Source: JAYRWD01 sp041918255 (lineage in GTDB: Bacteria; Patescibacteriota; Dojkabacteria; B142; WJKM01). From it: 64,000 nt of DNA. Numbering within the stretch: position 1 is the first letter of the stretch; each line of letters begins with the position of its first letter. The DNA lies in contig JAYRWD010000062.1 in assembly GCA_041918255.1 (NCBI GenBank), forward strand, positions 97,318 through 161,317, written 5' to 3'. Below are positions 1 through 8,127 of this stretch, one piece after another. The notes under the pieces are model-generated. The model had not been told where the DNA came from. It worked only from the letters and a program-made list of their open reading frames with translations, and made no database searches. Both the position numbers and the translations under genes were made by a program.

Positions 1-1189
1 CAGTAAATGAATATAATTTTTTTTCTCCATTTTTAGTAAACAAAACCCCATTTCCATCTCTCGTGTAAGAAATTATTTCAATATTTTTGCCAATTTCTTT
101 AATGAAGCTTGCTTTCAAATTCAAATAGAAGGCACTGGTCTTTGTTTGAACGATGAGATTATTGGCATTTATTTTATCAATATACAAGGTTGTAATATCA
201 GCTGGGAGTTTTGTGTTCTCAAGTAAAACAGGCGTTTTAGTTTCATCTCTGTATCGTATATGAACGTTTGATAGGCGATCATATAATAAAACTTCATCCC
301 CATTTATGGCAAATATGGGCAGTTGCTTGGGATGAAAGTCAATCGTGACAAGCTTTGCATTGCTTAGGATTAGCTCCCCTACAAAATTATCTTGAGAAAT
401 AATAACTGAAGACGAACCTTTGAACCAATCAAAATGTTCTGGAGTAAATCCAAGAAGTCTTTCCAGTGAAAGTAGAGAAATTTTTGAAGGACTAGTTGTT
501 TGGTTTTCAGTATTAAAAATATAAAGGGGAGTATTTGTCCCACTCAGAATGAATTTTTGATTGTCTGGTGATGGTACAATGAAATATTCATGGGAGTTGA
601 TCACTTGTGATACCTCTTCGGTTAGATTTAGCAATTTTTCTGGCACAGGGACTGCGTTAGTTAGAAGATTCGAGGGGGGGTTTAATTGAAGCCTAAAGAT
701 ACCTTTATCTATGCCATTCGAGGCTTTAGTGACCACATAATAGGCATAATCTCCATTTGTGGAAAAGAAGATTTTATCAATATTCACTTCTTCAAGTTTT
801 GAGGTCACGAGCGGATTTGAGGGTGAAAAAAGAGGCGAAATATCGGTAATTACGGCTGGTATTACTTCGATAGACGTAGTCCAGTCATTATATCCCGTTG
901 CTGAAAGGATGATAGTATATTGACCAGGGGGAATGTCGCGTATTATAAAGTCTTCGAGCTGTTGTATTTGATTATTTAACGTAACTTTTAAATCTGAGTT
1001 TGTGATTTGATTTGTATTAATTCTAATTCCACCAAGTTGAGTTATTAGTTCTACATTTTCGGTGTTGTTTTGAAAAAGCACCTTCCAGTTTATTTGTTTG
1101 ATGCCATTTGCGGACATCAATGCCCATGTTAAAAAAAGTATAAAGAATATAATACTAACCGAAACTGGGATTAATCTGTTTCTTTTCAT
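1..1189 (-). CDS. PEGA-domain envelope protein, partial (C-terminus beyond left edge)
   Basis: The minus frame is open from an ATG at 1189 to the window edge (about 396 codons), so the C-terminus is missing. Residues about 6-27 form one hydrophobic segment after a basic start (MKRNR), a signal anchor. Residues about 40-105 look like a PEGA domain, with the typical PPGQYTI..ATGY.. ending. The remainder repeats short patches such as DGDYAYYV, PDNQKFIL and TRDGNGVLFT, which suggests a TolB-like or beta-propeller extracytoplasmic domain. PEGA proteins are surface or S-layer-associated. It diverges from mreB across about 100 bp. The domain call is from motif recognition; the function is unknown. 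Confidence 0.72.
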   Translation of the reverse strand, partial: MKRNRLIPVSVSIIFFILFLTWALMSANGIKQINWKVLFQNNTENVELITQLGGIRINTNQITNSDLKVTLNNQIQQLEDFIIRDIPPGQYTIILSATGYNDWTTSIEVIPAVITDISPLFSPSNPLVTSKLEEVNIDKIFFSTNGDYAYYVVTKASNGIDKGIFRLQLNPPSNLLTNAVPVPEKLLNLTEEVSQVINSHEYFIVPSPDNQKFILSGTNTPLYIFNTENQTTSPSKISLLSLERLLGFTPEHFDWFKGSSSVIISQDNFVGELILSNAKLVTIDFHPKQLPIFAINGDEVLLYDRLSNVHIRYRDETKTPVLLENTKLPADITTLYIDKINANNLIVQTKTSAFYLNLKASFIKEIGKNIEIISYTRDGNGVLFTKNGEKKLYSFT

Positions 1190-1249
1190 TAAATTTGAGT
1201 TCAATACGGCCTTTATTATATTGTATTTCTTAGTTCATAAGAAGTCGAG

Positions 1250-1287
1250 TATAATAAACCTGAATCCAGAGTATAGTTTATTATAAT
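1250..1287 (+). promoter_or_regulatory. Candidate promoter(s) for the upstream mreB paralogue
   Basis: Two TATAAT hexamers lie on the plus strand at 1250-1255 and 1282-1287 in the divergent spacer. Neither has a convincing -35. The second is only about 10 bp from the GTG at 1297, which would give a leaderless or nearly leaderless mRNA. A minus-strand TATAAT also sits near 1215-1220 and could serve the PEGA gene. Confidence 0.35.
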
Positions 1288-1296
1288 CCATAATCG

Positions 1297-2316
1297 GTGT
1301 ATAACCTGATTTTGAGACAAAGAATAGCAATTGACTTAGGAACAGCGAATTCGCTTGTGTTCTTGGAAGGTAAGGGTATCGTGTTGAATGAGCCTACCGT
1401 TCTTGCTTATTCAGTGAAAGATAGGAAAGTCATTGCTGTTGGTACAAATGCAAAACAGATGATTGGAAAATCACCGCGTGGAATTGAAGTTAAACGCCCA
1501 CTAAAGCAGGGCGTGATTGCGAGTTATAAATTTACACAAGCACTACTACGATATCTTATTCGGACCAGTCTGGGTCGGTATAGGATTTTTAAGCCCGATG
1601 TTATGATTGCTGTGCCGGCTGGTTTGACAAGTGTAGAGGAGAGGGCAGTGATGGAAGCGGCTCGAACAGCTGGAGTATCAAAAGTATATCTTCTTCCCGA
1701 ACCATTAGCAGCGGCTATTGGAGCCCATATACCAATTAGCAGTTCAGAGGGTAATATGATAATTAATATGGGTGGAGGTACATCCGAGATAGCTGTTATT
1801 TCGTTAAATGGACTTGTTCAATACGAGTCAAAACGACTTGCTGGTGATGCTATTAATCAAACCCTACAGGCGTTCCTCAAGAAGAAGTATAATCTCGAGG
1901 TAGGAGAGTTAATGGCTGAACAGGTTAAAATTAATATTGGAGCGGCGATTCCTTTAGATAATCCGATTGGTATGTTGGTTAGGGGTAGAAATACGATTAC
2001 AGGTCAACCATACGGTATCGAATTAAGTTCAAATGAAATAATGTTGCCAATAACTAGTGTTTTGAATGAAATTATTGCTTCAGTAAAAAATGTACTTGAA
2101 AAAACACCACCTGAACTTGCCTCGGATATTGTCGATAGAGGGGTAGTGCTGTCTGGTGGTACAGCTCTAATTCGGGGCATAGACAATTTCTTTGCCGATG
2201 CTCTAGGTGTCCCGGCTCATGTTGTTGAGAATCCTCTTACTGCTGTGGTTGAAGGTGTAGCCGCATCGCTAAATTACATTGATCTTCTAAACACCTCTCT
2301 TAGCTGGAAAGACTAA
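1297..2316 (+). CDS. mreB: MreB-like actin homologue, divergent nucleotide pocket
   Basis: A 339-residue MreB/Mbl family protein covering the full actin fold. Phosphate-1 is at residues 11-18 (AIDLGTAN), PEPLAAAIGA at about 134-143, phosphate-2 at 155-164 and the adenosine motif SGGTALIRG near 285-293. Phosphate-2 reads INMGGGTSE, with Asn157 where MreB normally has Asp. The helix normally ending KxEIG reads KINIG (Asn213). The second MreB of this window (11140) keeps acidic residues at both places. Reduced ATP hydrolysis is therefore an inference. The start is GTG; a TTG five codons later is an alternative. No mreC or mreD follows, and the gene faces the ATP-grasp fusion gene tail to tail. 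Confidence 0.9.
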   Translation: MYNLILRQRIAIDLGTANSLVFLEGKGIVLNEPTVLAYSVKDRKVIAVGTNAKQMIGKSPRGIEVKRPLKQGVIASYKFTQALLRYLIRTSLGRYRIFKPDVMIAVPAGLTSVEERAVMEAARTAGVSKVYLLPEPLAAAIGAHIPISSSEGNMIINMGGGTSEIAVISLNGLVQYESKRLAGDAINQTLQAFLKKKYNLEVGELMAEQVKINIGAAIPLDNPIGMLVRGRNTITGQPYGIELSSNEIMLPITSVLNEIIASVKNVLEKTPPELASDIVDRGVVLSGGTALIRGIDNFFADALGVPAHVVENPLTAVVEGVAASLNYIDLLNTSLSWKD

Positions 2317-2368
2317 AGGTGGCCTTCAGAATTGGGAGAAGGATCTGAATTCTGCTACTTGTAAAATT

Positions 2369-4846
2369 TTACAAATTAAGTTCGATAAATTTTTTAAGTT
2401 CGTCAATGCTTATTAATGGATGAATTAGATTAGCCTCACTAAAACTTCTTAATTCAGGTATATTTGCCTTTCCATTAAATATATGGTCCATATCTTTAGG
2501 ATTTTGAAGTAAATCCTGTGCAATATTAATTGCCCAACCGAAATATTGGTCTTTAGTAAATGCCCCTGGCTTTGAGGTATCACTTAGCCCTCGTTTAACT
2601 CGTACAGCATAATTAAACGCTCCTATTGGATTTATTCCATTACGTATAATCTCTTTTGCAACCTCGGCGAATGAATTTTGTAATGCTTGATCAATGGCGG
2701 AGTAGAGGATAGCTGGTCGAAACATCACAAATTCCCCATTAGATACATATTTCATAATTGTTGCGAGCCCTTCTTCGGTTTTTATATAACCCTTGGTTCC
2801 AAGGCGCAAGATTTTGTATTGTTGTTTTGCTCCATTTGAGGATCGAAGAAGGTGCACTAGGACTTCGTGAGCTATCATTGCTTTCAGGCTGTTTTGCGTC
2901 CATTTGATTTTACGGTTAATTATTATTGTCCCGCTTCTGAAAAGAGTTCTGGCCCTAGACGTCTTATGGTTATTAAAATTACTTAGAATAAATAGACTTG
3001 GATCCAGACCATATTCTGCAAAAATCTTCTCTACAGCTGTTTCAAGTTCTCTTGGTTTCAGTATCTTTGAAGTATCTCTCGGAGTACCATCCGTGTTTTG
3101 TTGTGAATATTCGTTTATTAAATTTTTAGCTGCTTTTATGTATTTTAGCTTTGGGCTACCGAAAAGTCTAATTGATTTTGTGCTAAAACTATCTTGGTCG
3201 CGACCTATTTCTTCGACAAGATATATTTTACGTTTTGTCTCTTCAATTAGGTCGGAGTAGAGTTCTCCAAGCGCGTTATTCTCTGGATTTAAATGGTTTA
3301 ATCTTTCAACTAGGGCGTCGGGATTAAATTTGATGGGATTATATTTGAATTGTGGATTATATTCAAAATTTGACTTCATGAATTTTGTTTTCTCTTCCTC
3401 TAAGTTGTTAGGAACTAAATTTGGGATAATTATGATCTCTCCATTTATTTCCTCTAGTTCTTTGTTTAAAAGCTTTAGAGAGCTTTTGGGTAGATTTACG
3501 GAAAAAGGACCAAATGGGGCTTCTTCTTTTAGATTTATGGGACGTTTGATGTCAATGATAAAGTTTGATAAATCTTTTCTACCTATAACTACCTTATAAC
3601 CTTTGTAGGGATGACTTACTATACGACAGTCTGAGGAAAGATCTTGTGTCCCGAGCCTTAGGTTGATAGTCTCAATCTTATATTCACCTTCGGGTATCGG
3701 CTCGGCTATTAGTTTTAATTCAATTGCACTTTGTGAATCAATAATTGTTGTTCTCCTGCTGGTGTCTATCAGCGCTAGTGAATTTAACTTAATGCCGGTT
3801 TCCGATATTAATCTTACAGGCATTATATTTGATATCATCTCTTTTCCGGATATACGTTCAATTCTATCTTCAACTTCCCCCCCAAATAGATCTTTTCCAA
3901 GGCGAATCCCTTGATCTATGTTTTTTATCTTTATTTTTTTGACCTGATCGAGCCTTTCGCTAAGACCTGACCTGTTAACTATTTGAATTGAAAGTCCAGG
4001 CTTTGAATTTATTTCAACTACCATTGGCCCCCTTTCCTGATCGATCAAAAAATCGATGGCAACGAATTTGAGTTTACTTGCAATTTGTGTTTTGATTGCG
4101 TTTCTAAGTATGGTATTCCAAAAAGGGATGTGTAATCCTTGATAGGGAAGTTGGGTACCTGGAACATATGTGATCGGAAATCCTCTTCCTTCATTACCTT
4201 TACCATAGGTGGATGTTGTAGTAATTCCACTTGCGATATCGATGCCAGTACCGACTGCCCCTATGGCCATATTCGCTTTTCCCAGGGACTCTTTAGTAGG
4301 GAAACGAATATATGCCATTACTGGGACTTTATTAAAGACGATGATCCTTACATCTGGCGCACCTTTGAATGTATAGTTTTTGAGATCTTTGTGTGTCCTG
4401 ATGCGTTCTTCGAAAAAGACTTGATCATTTTGATATTCTTTTGGCGCAAATCGACCTTCAAGGATTTCACTAGCTAGACCTTTAAGTTCAGGTATATCGG
4501 CCTTTGATTTATCAGCCTTGATCCACCTTCCTTCACGATCTCTGTTATAAAAAATTTCTATCCCATATCCTTGGACACCATGAACAGGTTTTAGGACAAA
4601 GCTATTTGGTAGACTATTCCAATTGAATGTTTCCAGCTCTTTCTGAGTTCTGATTATTCCTAACAATTTAGGATTCGAAATTCCATTTGTAATTAGCATT
4701 CTTTTTGTCTTCAGCTTATTATTGGCTATGGAACGACCATCCGAACTGCTATACTTTTTGATGTATAAAAGATTGCGGGAATTTTGACCTAGAACTTTTT
4801 TTCTATTTTGTAATATCCTCAATATCTTCATGTTGTTCTTGTTCAA
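2369..4846 (-). CDS. Fusion: RimK-like ATP-grasp ligase + retropepsin-like domain + DUF1704/MATCAP-type metallopeptidase
   Basis: An 825-residue protein with three recognisable parts. (1) Residues about 45-310 match the alpha-L-glutamate-ligase-like ATP-grasp family: FVLKPVHGVQGYG at 83-95 (ATP lysine K86), FFEERI 144-149, DVRIIVFN 165-172, and metal ligands in AIDF (D265) and VEINSKPGL (E278, N280). (2) Residues about 330-440 resemble RimB-type retropepsins (PF05618), with ALIDTS (D361) and YKVVIGRKDL near 417-426. (3) Residues about 500-825 match DUF1704: HEVLVH (H660, E661, H665) and EEGLA (E692). These families normally occur as separate neighbouring genes. The gene overlaps the 3' end of the membrane-protein gene (44 nt from the first ATG, 29 nt from the ATG at 4831). 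The likely role is adding and removing an amino acid or short peptide tag at the membrane; the substrate is unknown. Confidence 0.8.
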   Translation of the reverse strand: MNKNNMKILRILQNRKKVLGQNSRNLLYIKKYSSSDGRSIANNKLKTKRMLITNGISNPKLLGIIRTQKELETFNWNSLPNSFVLKPVHGVQGYGIEIFYNRDREGRWIKADKSKADIPELKGLASEILEGRFAPKEYQNDQVFFEERIRTHKDLKNYTFKGAPDVRIIVFNKVPVMAYIRFPTKESLGKANMAIGAVGTGIDIASGITTTSTYGKGNEGRGFPITYVPGTQLPYQGLHIPFWNTILRNAIKTQIASKLKFVAIDFLIDQERGPMVVEINSKPGLSIQIVNRSGLSERLDQVKKIKIKNIDQGIRLGKDLFGGEVEDRIERISGKEMISNIMPVRLISETGIKLNSLALIDTSRRTTIIDSQSAIELKLIAEPIPEGEYKIETINLRLGTQDLSSDCRIVSHPYKGYKVVIGRKDLSNFIIDIKRPINLKEEAPFGPFSVNLPKSSLKLLNKELEEINGEIIIIPNLVPNNLEEEKTKFMKSNFEYNPQFKYNPIKFNPDALVERLNHLNPENNALGELYSDLIEETKRKIYLVEEIGRDQDSFSTKSIRLFGSPKLKYIKAAKNLINEYSQQNTDGTPRDTSKILKPRELETAVEKIFAEYGLDPSLFILSNFNNHKTSRARTLFRSGTIIINRKIKWTQNSLKAMIAHEVLVHLLRSSNGAKQQYKILRLGTKGYIKTEEGLATIMKYVSNGEFVMFRPAILYSAIDQALQNSFAEVAKEIIRNGINPIGAFNYAVRVKRGLSDTSKPGAFTKDQYFGWAINIAQDLLQNPKDMDHIFNGKANIPELRSFSEANLIHPLISIDELKKFIELNL

Positions 4847-5522
4847 GTATTTCTTTGAAGCGGAGTATCTCTAGGATTCTTAAGCCGGTGTATTTCGAAA
4901 TGATCCAATTTAAGACAATGGCTACTAAAGAGATGAAGGGATAGTAAAGTAATAAATCTTCGAATTTGCTCCAAGAGATTAGTATGTGAGCAATGCTTGC
5001 TGTTATAAAGACTTCGATTATGTGCGCAAGAATTGTTTTAACTCTCCCGTGGGCGAACCCCGAGATCATATTTTCGCAGATTATGACAAGCAAGATAATA
5101 TATTCTGGTCTAAATAAGTTTAGTACATAATCTTGTAATGAAATAGCGATCAATAATAAGAGGAGTAGTGAGATTAGTAATGAAATGAGTGATATAGAAA
5201 CTTGCGTCATGTAGTGCATTCTAAACCCTTTTATAAATTTGAATATGTTTACTGATACAAGGGATGCACCAGAAAAGAGTATAAAAGTATATGCAAATTC
5301 ATTAGATATTCCCAGATTTTGTTCGACCGTGAAAAATTCGAATCTAGTCGAGTAGAGAATATAAAAAACCGCTAGAGTTACTGAAAAGCCCAATAGCTTA
5401 AACCCAACTATATATTTAAAAAAGTTAACAATATTTAGAAATATTGGTAAGAATAATAATAAGAGTATAGTTGTTTTATCTACTCCGCCAGAAAGTAGAA
5501 ATTCTATTAAATTATTAAACAT
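4803..5522 (-). CDS. Seven-transmembrane protein, 7TM_transglut-like, without transglutaminase domain
   Basis: A 239-residue, very hydrophobic protein with about seven predicted helices (roughly 17-34, 39-58, 72-92, 104-130, 138-153, 160-183, 190-208). The C-terminal YTGLRILEILRFKEIL resembles the end of the 7TM domain usually fused to an inactive transglutaminase in proteobacteria. In those bacteria that fusion sits beside an ATP-grasp ligase-like gene and a RimB-like protease gene. Here the transglutaminase part is absent and the 7TM module stands alone directly upstream of, and overlapping, the ATP-grasp fusion gene. It is probably the membrane anchor or partner of that enzyme. The assignment rests on context plus the C-terminal motif. 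Confidence 0.6.
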   Translation of the reverse strand: MFNNLIEFLLSGGVDKTTILLLLFLPIFLNIVNFFKYIVGFKLLGFSVTLAVFYILYSTRFEFFTVEQNLGISNEFAYTFILFSGASLVSVNIFKFIKGFRMHYMTQVSISLISLLISLLLLLLIAISLQDYVLNLFRPEYIILLVIICENMISGFAHGRVKTILAHIIEVFITASIAHILISWSKFEDLLLYYPFISLVAIVLNWIISKYTGLRILEILRFKEILEQEQHEDIEDITK

Positions 5523-5572
5523 AGCGGATTTGATGAGAATTTAGTCATGCAGATTATATATTGTTGCGTATA

Positions 5573-5620
5573 AATACAAAAGGTTCCATCCTAAATTCAA
5601 CATAATCAGAATGGAACCTT
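5573..5620 (-). terminator. Intrinsic terminator after rplL
   Basis: A perfect 10-bp inverted repeat (AAGGTTCCAT 5580-5589 / ATGGAACCTT 5611-5620) has a 21-nt loop. On the minus strand it is followed by TTTTGTATTT. It lies 31 bp after the rplL stop and closes the nusG-rplKAJL unit before the 7TM gene. Confidence 0.75.
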
Positions 5621-5650
5621 AGAAATAATAATTTTCGGCTTTTAATCGAC

Positions 5651-6085
5651 TTATTTCAATTCAACCTTCCCGCCAGCCTCTTCTACTTCTTTCTTTATCT
5701 TCTCAGCCTCTTCTTTCATAACAGCCTCTTTCAGAGTCTTAGGTGTAGATTCAACTAGTTCTTTTGCCTCTTTTAGTCCTAATCCCGTAATTGCTTTGAC
5801 GACTTTTATTACTTGGATCTTATTTCCGCCAGATTCGGTAAGCACAACGTCAAAGTTTGTTTTCTCTTCTTCTGGCTGATTATTCCCTGTTTGGGGGGTA
5901 GCCATAACTGTCGCTGCTGGCATAGATGCAGATACGCCAAACTTCTCTTCTAGTGCTTTCACGAGTTCGGAAAGTTCTAGCACAGTCATCTTTTCAAGCA
6001 TTTCGGCAATTTTCTTTGTGTCGCCAGTTAATTCTGTTGTAGAATCGACTTTAGGTGTGTCTGTTTTTTTTGTATCGTCGGTCAT
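5651..6085 (-). CDS. rplL: 50S ribosomal protein bL12 (L7/L12)
   Basis: A 144-residue stalk protein that recruits translation GTPases. It has an N-terminal dimerisation helix pair (about 24-55, KIAEMLEKMTVLELSELV), a flexible Ala/Thr/Pro/Gln hinge (about 58-78) and a C-terminal domain with GLGLKEAKELVESTP. It is about 20 residues longer than the usual 120-125 because of a Thr/Asp/Lys-rich N-terminal lead. It follows rplJ by 45 bp. The next genes are not rpoB and rpoC as in most bacteria but the 7TM/ATP-grasp pair after a terminator. Confidence 0.96.
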   Translation of the reverse strand: MTDDTKKTDTPKVDSTTELTGDTKKIAEMLEKMTVLELSELVKALEEKFGVSASMPAATVMATPQTGNNQPEEEKTNFDVVLTESGGNKIQVIKVVKAITGLGLKEAKELVESTPKTLKEAVMKEEAEKIKKEVEEAGGKVELK

Positions 6086-6130
6086 AATTTTATTAAATAA
6101 ATTATATAAATTAATTGAGTTAATAATTTT

Positions 6131-6661
6131 TTAGGCAACATTTGTTTTTTGTTCTTGAATAGCGTTTAAAACAAAAAGTATTTTTCTGATATTTCCAGCT
6201 AAAACGTTAACAAAAGCACTAATTGGTGCTTTCATAGTTGCAAGAGCTTGAGAAAGCAGTATTTCGCGACTAGGTAAGGAGGCAAGACTAGCTATTTGCT
6301 CTCCCGTTAAGATATTTTGATCCATGTAGCCGAAACAAATCAACATTTTGTCTTTATGTAGGTCAATATAATCTTTGATGATTTTTGCAGATTCAACCAT
6401 TTTTTCAGATGAAAATACTACCGCTTTTGACTTGTTCAAATTGTCTGAGAGTGGTAAACCTTTCTTCTCAAGTGCCATTTGAAATAGGCGAGTCTTAACA
6501 ATACTGAAACTAGACCCAAGATCGTAAAGGGCCATTTTAAGTGAGTTAGCATCATTTGCGGAGATAGCCTGCGTCTCAAGTACAAAGACTGCTTGGGCAT
6601 TATCCAATCTTTCTATATATTTTTTTAGAATCAGTTCTTTCTGTTTTCTGGTTCTAGCCAT
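6131..6661 (-). CDS. rplJ: 50S ribosomal protein uL10
   Basis: A 176-residue base of the ribosomal stalk. The N-terminal 23S-binding region (MARTRKQKELIL..) includes VKTRLFQMALEKKGL near 55-69, and the C-terminal helix binds bL12 dimers. It is preceded by a 240-nt spacer that carries its own promoter and an L10 leader structure, and followed by rplL. Feedback control by the L10-L12 complex on this leader is expected from the known family and the conserved motif seen here. Confidence 0.96.
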   Translation of the reverse strand: MARTRKQKELILKKYIERLDNAQAVFVLETQAISANDANSLKMALYDLGSSFSIVKTRLFQMALEKKGLPLSDNLNKSKAVVFSSEKMVESAKIIKDYIDLHKDKMLICFGYMDQNILTGEQIASLASLPSREILLSQALATMKAPISAFVNVLAGNIRKILFVLNAIQEQKTNVA

Positions 6662-6750
6662 AATAATTGATTTTTAATCGAAATAAGATAGTTTATGAGT
6701 TTTAGTCCAAAATGATGCGAGTTAGACTTTATTTTTATGAAATTATGATT

Positions 6751-6876
6751 AAGGAATTATTTATTTCCTTACTAACCAATACTTGAAGGGGAATAATCAA
6801 ATTTGGCAGTCGTTGCCGTATATGGTTTTTCCCACCTCGGTTAGTCTTATTTGTTTCTGCTAACTGTCTTCGATGG
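6751..6876 (-). promoter_or_regulatory. L10 leader (rplJL autoregulatory RNA)
   Basis: On the minus strand CCATCGAAGACAGTTAG (6876-6860) faces CTAACCGAGGTGG (6844-6832). The shape is the L10 leader: two short stems around an internal loop with GAAGACAG opposite CCGAGG, the protein-binding kink-turn. Further downstream GGTTAG (6777-6772) could compete for CTAACC, and a hairpin AAGGAA/TTCCTT (6751-6770) follows, suggesting alternative folds before the rplJ start at 6661. The motif is seen in sequence; regulation is inferred from the family. Confidence 0.82.
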
Positions 6877-6888
6877 ACGTGTTTGTTT

Positions 6889-6918
6889 ATTATAACTCTT
6901 TTCTTATGCCTTTTTCAA
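6889..6918 (-). promoter_or_regulatory. Promoter for rplJL
   Basis: TTGAAA (6918-6913) lies 18 bp from TATAAT (6894-6889) on the minus strand, overlapping the end of rplA. Transcription would begin about 6882, just before the L10 leader motif, so the leader forms the 5' end of this transcript. Confidence 0.7.
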
Positions 6919-7608
6919 TAGTTGAGTGATGTCCACCTTTATAGCTGGACCCATTGTAGCGCATAGAATAATATTTCGAAATCGATTAGGTCCAAATTGT
7001 TTTGTCTCGTCGGCAACTTCTTCGAGAAGGGCTTTTACATTGTCCATGAGATCAACCTCGGATTGACTCAATTTGCCTACTTTAGTTTTAACAGACATTT
7101 GTTCGTCAACTTTGGAGTCCATCTTGCCGGCTTTATAGCTTTTGACAGCTTTAGAGATATCGGTAGTTACGGTGCCGTTTTTAGGATTGGGCATGAGACC
7201 TTTTGGTCCAAGATCTTTACCTAGTTTAGCAAGCCGGGGCATCATCTCAGGGGTAGCTATTAATACATCAAAAGAGATTTTGCCTTCTTGAATCTGATTA
7301 ATTAGCTCGTCAGCCCCTACAATATCTGCGCCATTTGCTTCAGCATCTTTTTGCTCTTTAGAACCTTCGGTTGTGATGACCGCAACTACTTTAGATGTTT
7401 GTGAAGCTTGATTGGGTAAGACAACACTTCCTCTAATAGTGGTATTCTTATGTTTGGCGGGAATATTAAGATTTATTGCAATATCCAGGCTTCCATCAAA
7501 TTTGCTGTATGAAGTTGCTTTTGCAAGTTTTACAGCCTCCTCAATGCTATATATCTTCATGGGATCAATCGCAGTTATTGCCTTTTTATATTTTTTTGAG
7601 CGTGACAT
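6904..7608 (-). CDS. rplA: 50S ribosomal protein uL1
   Basis: A 234-residue L1-stalk protein of normal length. Motifs: IRGSVVLPNQ near 58-67, GADIVGADELI near 93-103, and LGKDLGPKGLMPNPKNGTV near 128-146. It lies downstream of rplK in the conserved order, 68 bp apart, and its 3' end carries the rplJ promoter. uL1 is reported missing in some CPR groups, so its presence here is a mild phylogenetic clue. Confidence 0.97.
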   Translation of the reverse strand: MSRSKKYKKAITAIDPMKIYSIEEAVKLAKATSYSKFDGSLDIAINLNIPAKHKNTTIRGSVVLPNQASQTSKVVAVITTEGSKEQKDAEANGADIVGADELINQIQEGKISFDVLIATPEMMPRLAKLGKDLGPKGLMPNPKNGTVTTDISKAVKSYKAGKMDSKVDEQMSVKTKVGKLSQSEVDLMDNVKALLEEVADETKQFGPNRFRNIILCATMGPAIKVDITQLLKKA

Positions 7609-7676
7609 GGTTGTTTAAATAAAAAATTAACCTCCTATCCCCTTGAAATTGGGAATAGTACTTTCGGTTGTAATTT

Positions 7677-8099
7677 TTAGACTATTTCTAGACCCATACT
7701 TTTAGCGGTACCTTCGACTATTGCTATGGCAGATTCAATTCGTTTAGTGTTCAAGTAACTCATCTTTTGCTCGGCGATTTGTTTGATCTGGGTACGACTA
7801 ATCTTACCCACTTTTTGGGTATTAGGGGTTGCCGAACCTTTGCTTAGACCTATTGCTTTCCGGATTAAATTTGCAACAGGTATTCCCATTAATTGGATAG
7901 TGAATGAATTGTCTTTGAAAACTGTTAATTTGCAACGTACTTCAAATCCCATTAAGTCTTTAGTCATATCATTAAAGCGGGTGCAAAAATCCTGAATCGG
8001 TACTCCATGTTGACCTAGAGCTGGTCCAATGGGCGGGGCAGGGGTTGCTCGTCCTGCCTCTATTTGTAGTTTCATAACAGTTTTAATTTCTTTTGCCAT
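7677..8099 (-). CDS. rplK: 50S ribosomal protein uL11
   Basis: A 140-residue protein of the GTPase-associated centre that binds 23S rRNA. It has the N-terminal proline pair in PAPPIGPALGQHGV (about 19-32) and a C-terminal RNA-binding domain ending IVEGTAKSMGLEIV. Full length. It follows nusG by 28 bp in the canonical nusG-rplK-rplA order. Confidence 0.97.
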   Translation of the reverse strand: MAKEIKTVMKLQIEAGRATPAPPIGPALGQHGVPIQDFCTRFNDMTKDLMGFEVRCKLTVFKDNSFTIQLMGIPVANLIRKAIGLSKGSATPNTQKVGKISRTQIKQIAEQKMSYLNTKRIESAIAIVEGTAKSMGLEIV

Positions 8100-8127
8100 T
8101 TTGAAAATTTATAATTTGAATTTAGAC

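Noticed and set aside
2317..2368. Terminator between the convergent mreB and ATP-grasp genes
   Set aside because: CAGAATT/AATTCTG repeats exist but are weak and lack a T-run on either strand.
2904..3914. Plus-strand frames opposite the ATP-grasp fusion gene
   Set aside because: No family resemblance; they mirror the coding pattern of the minus-strand gene.
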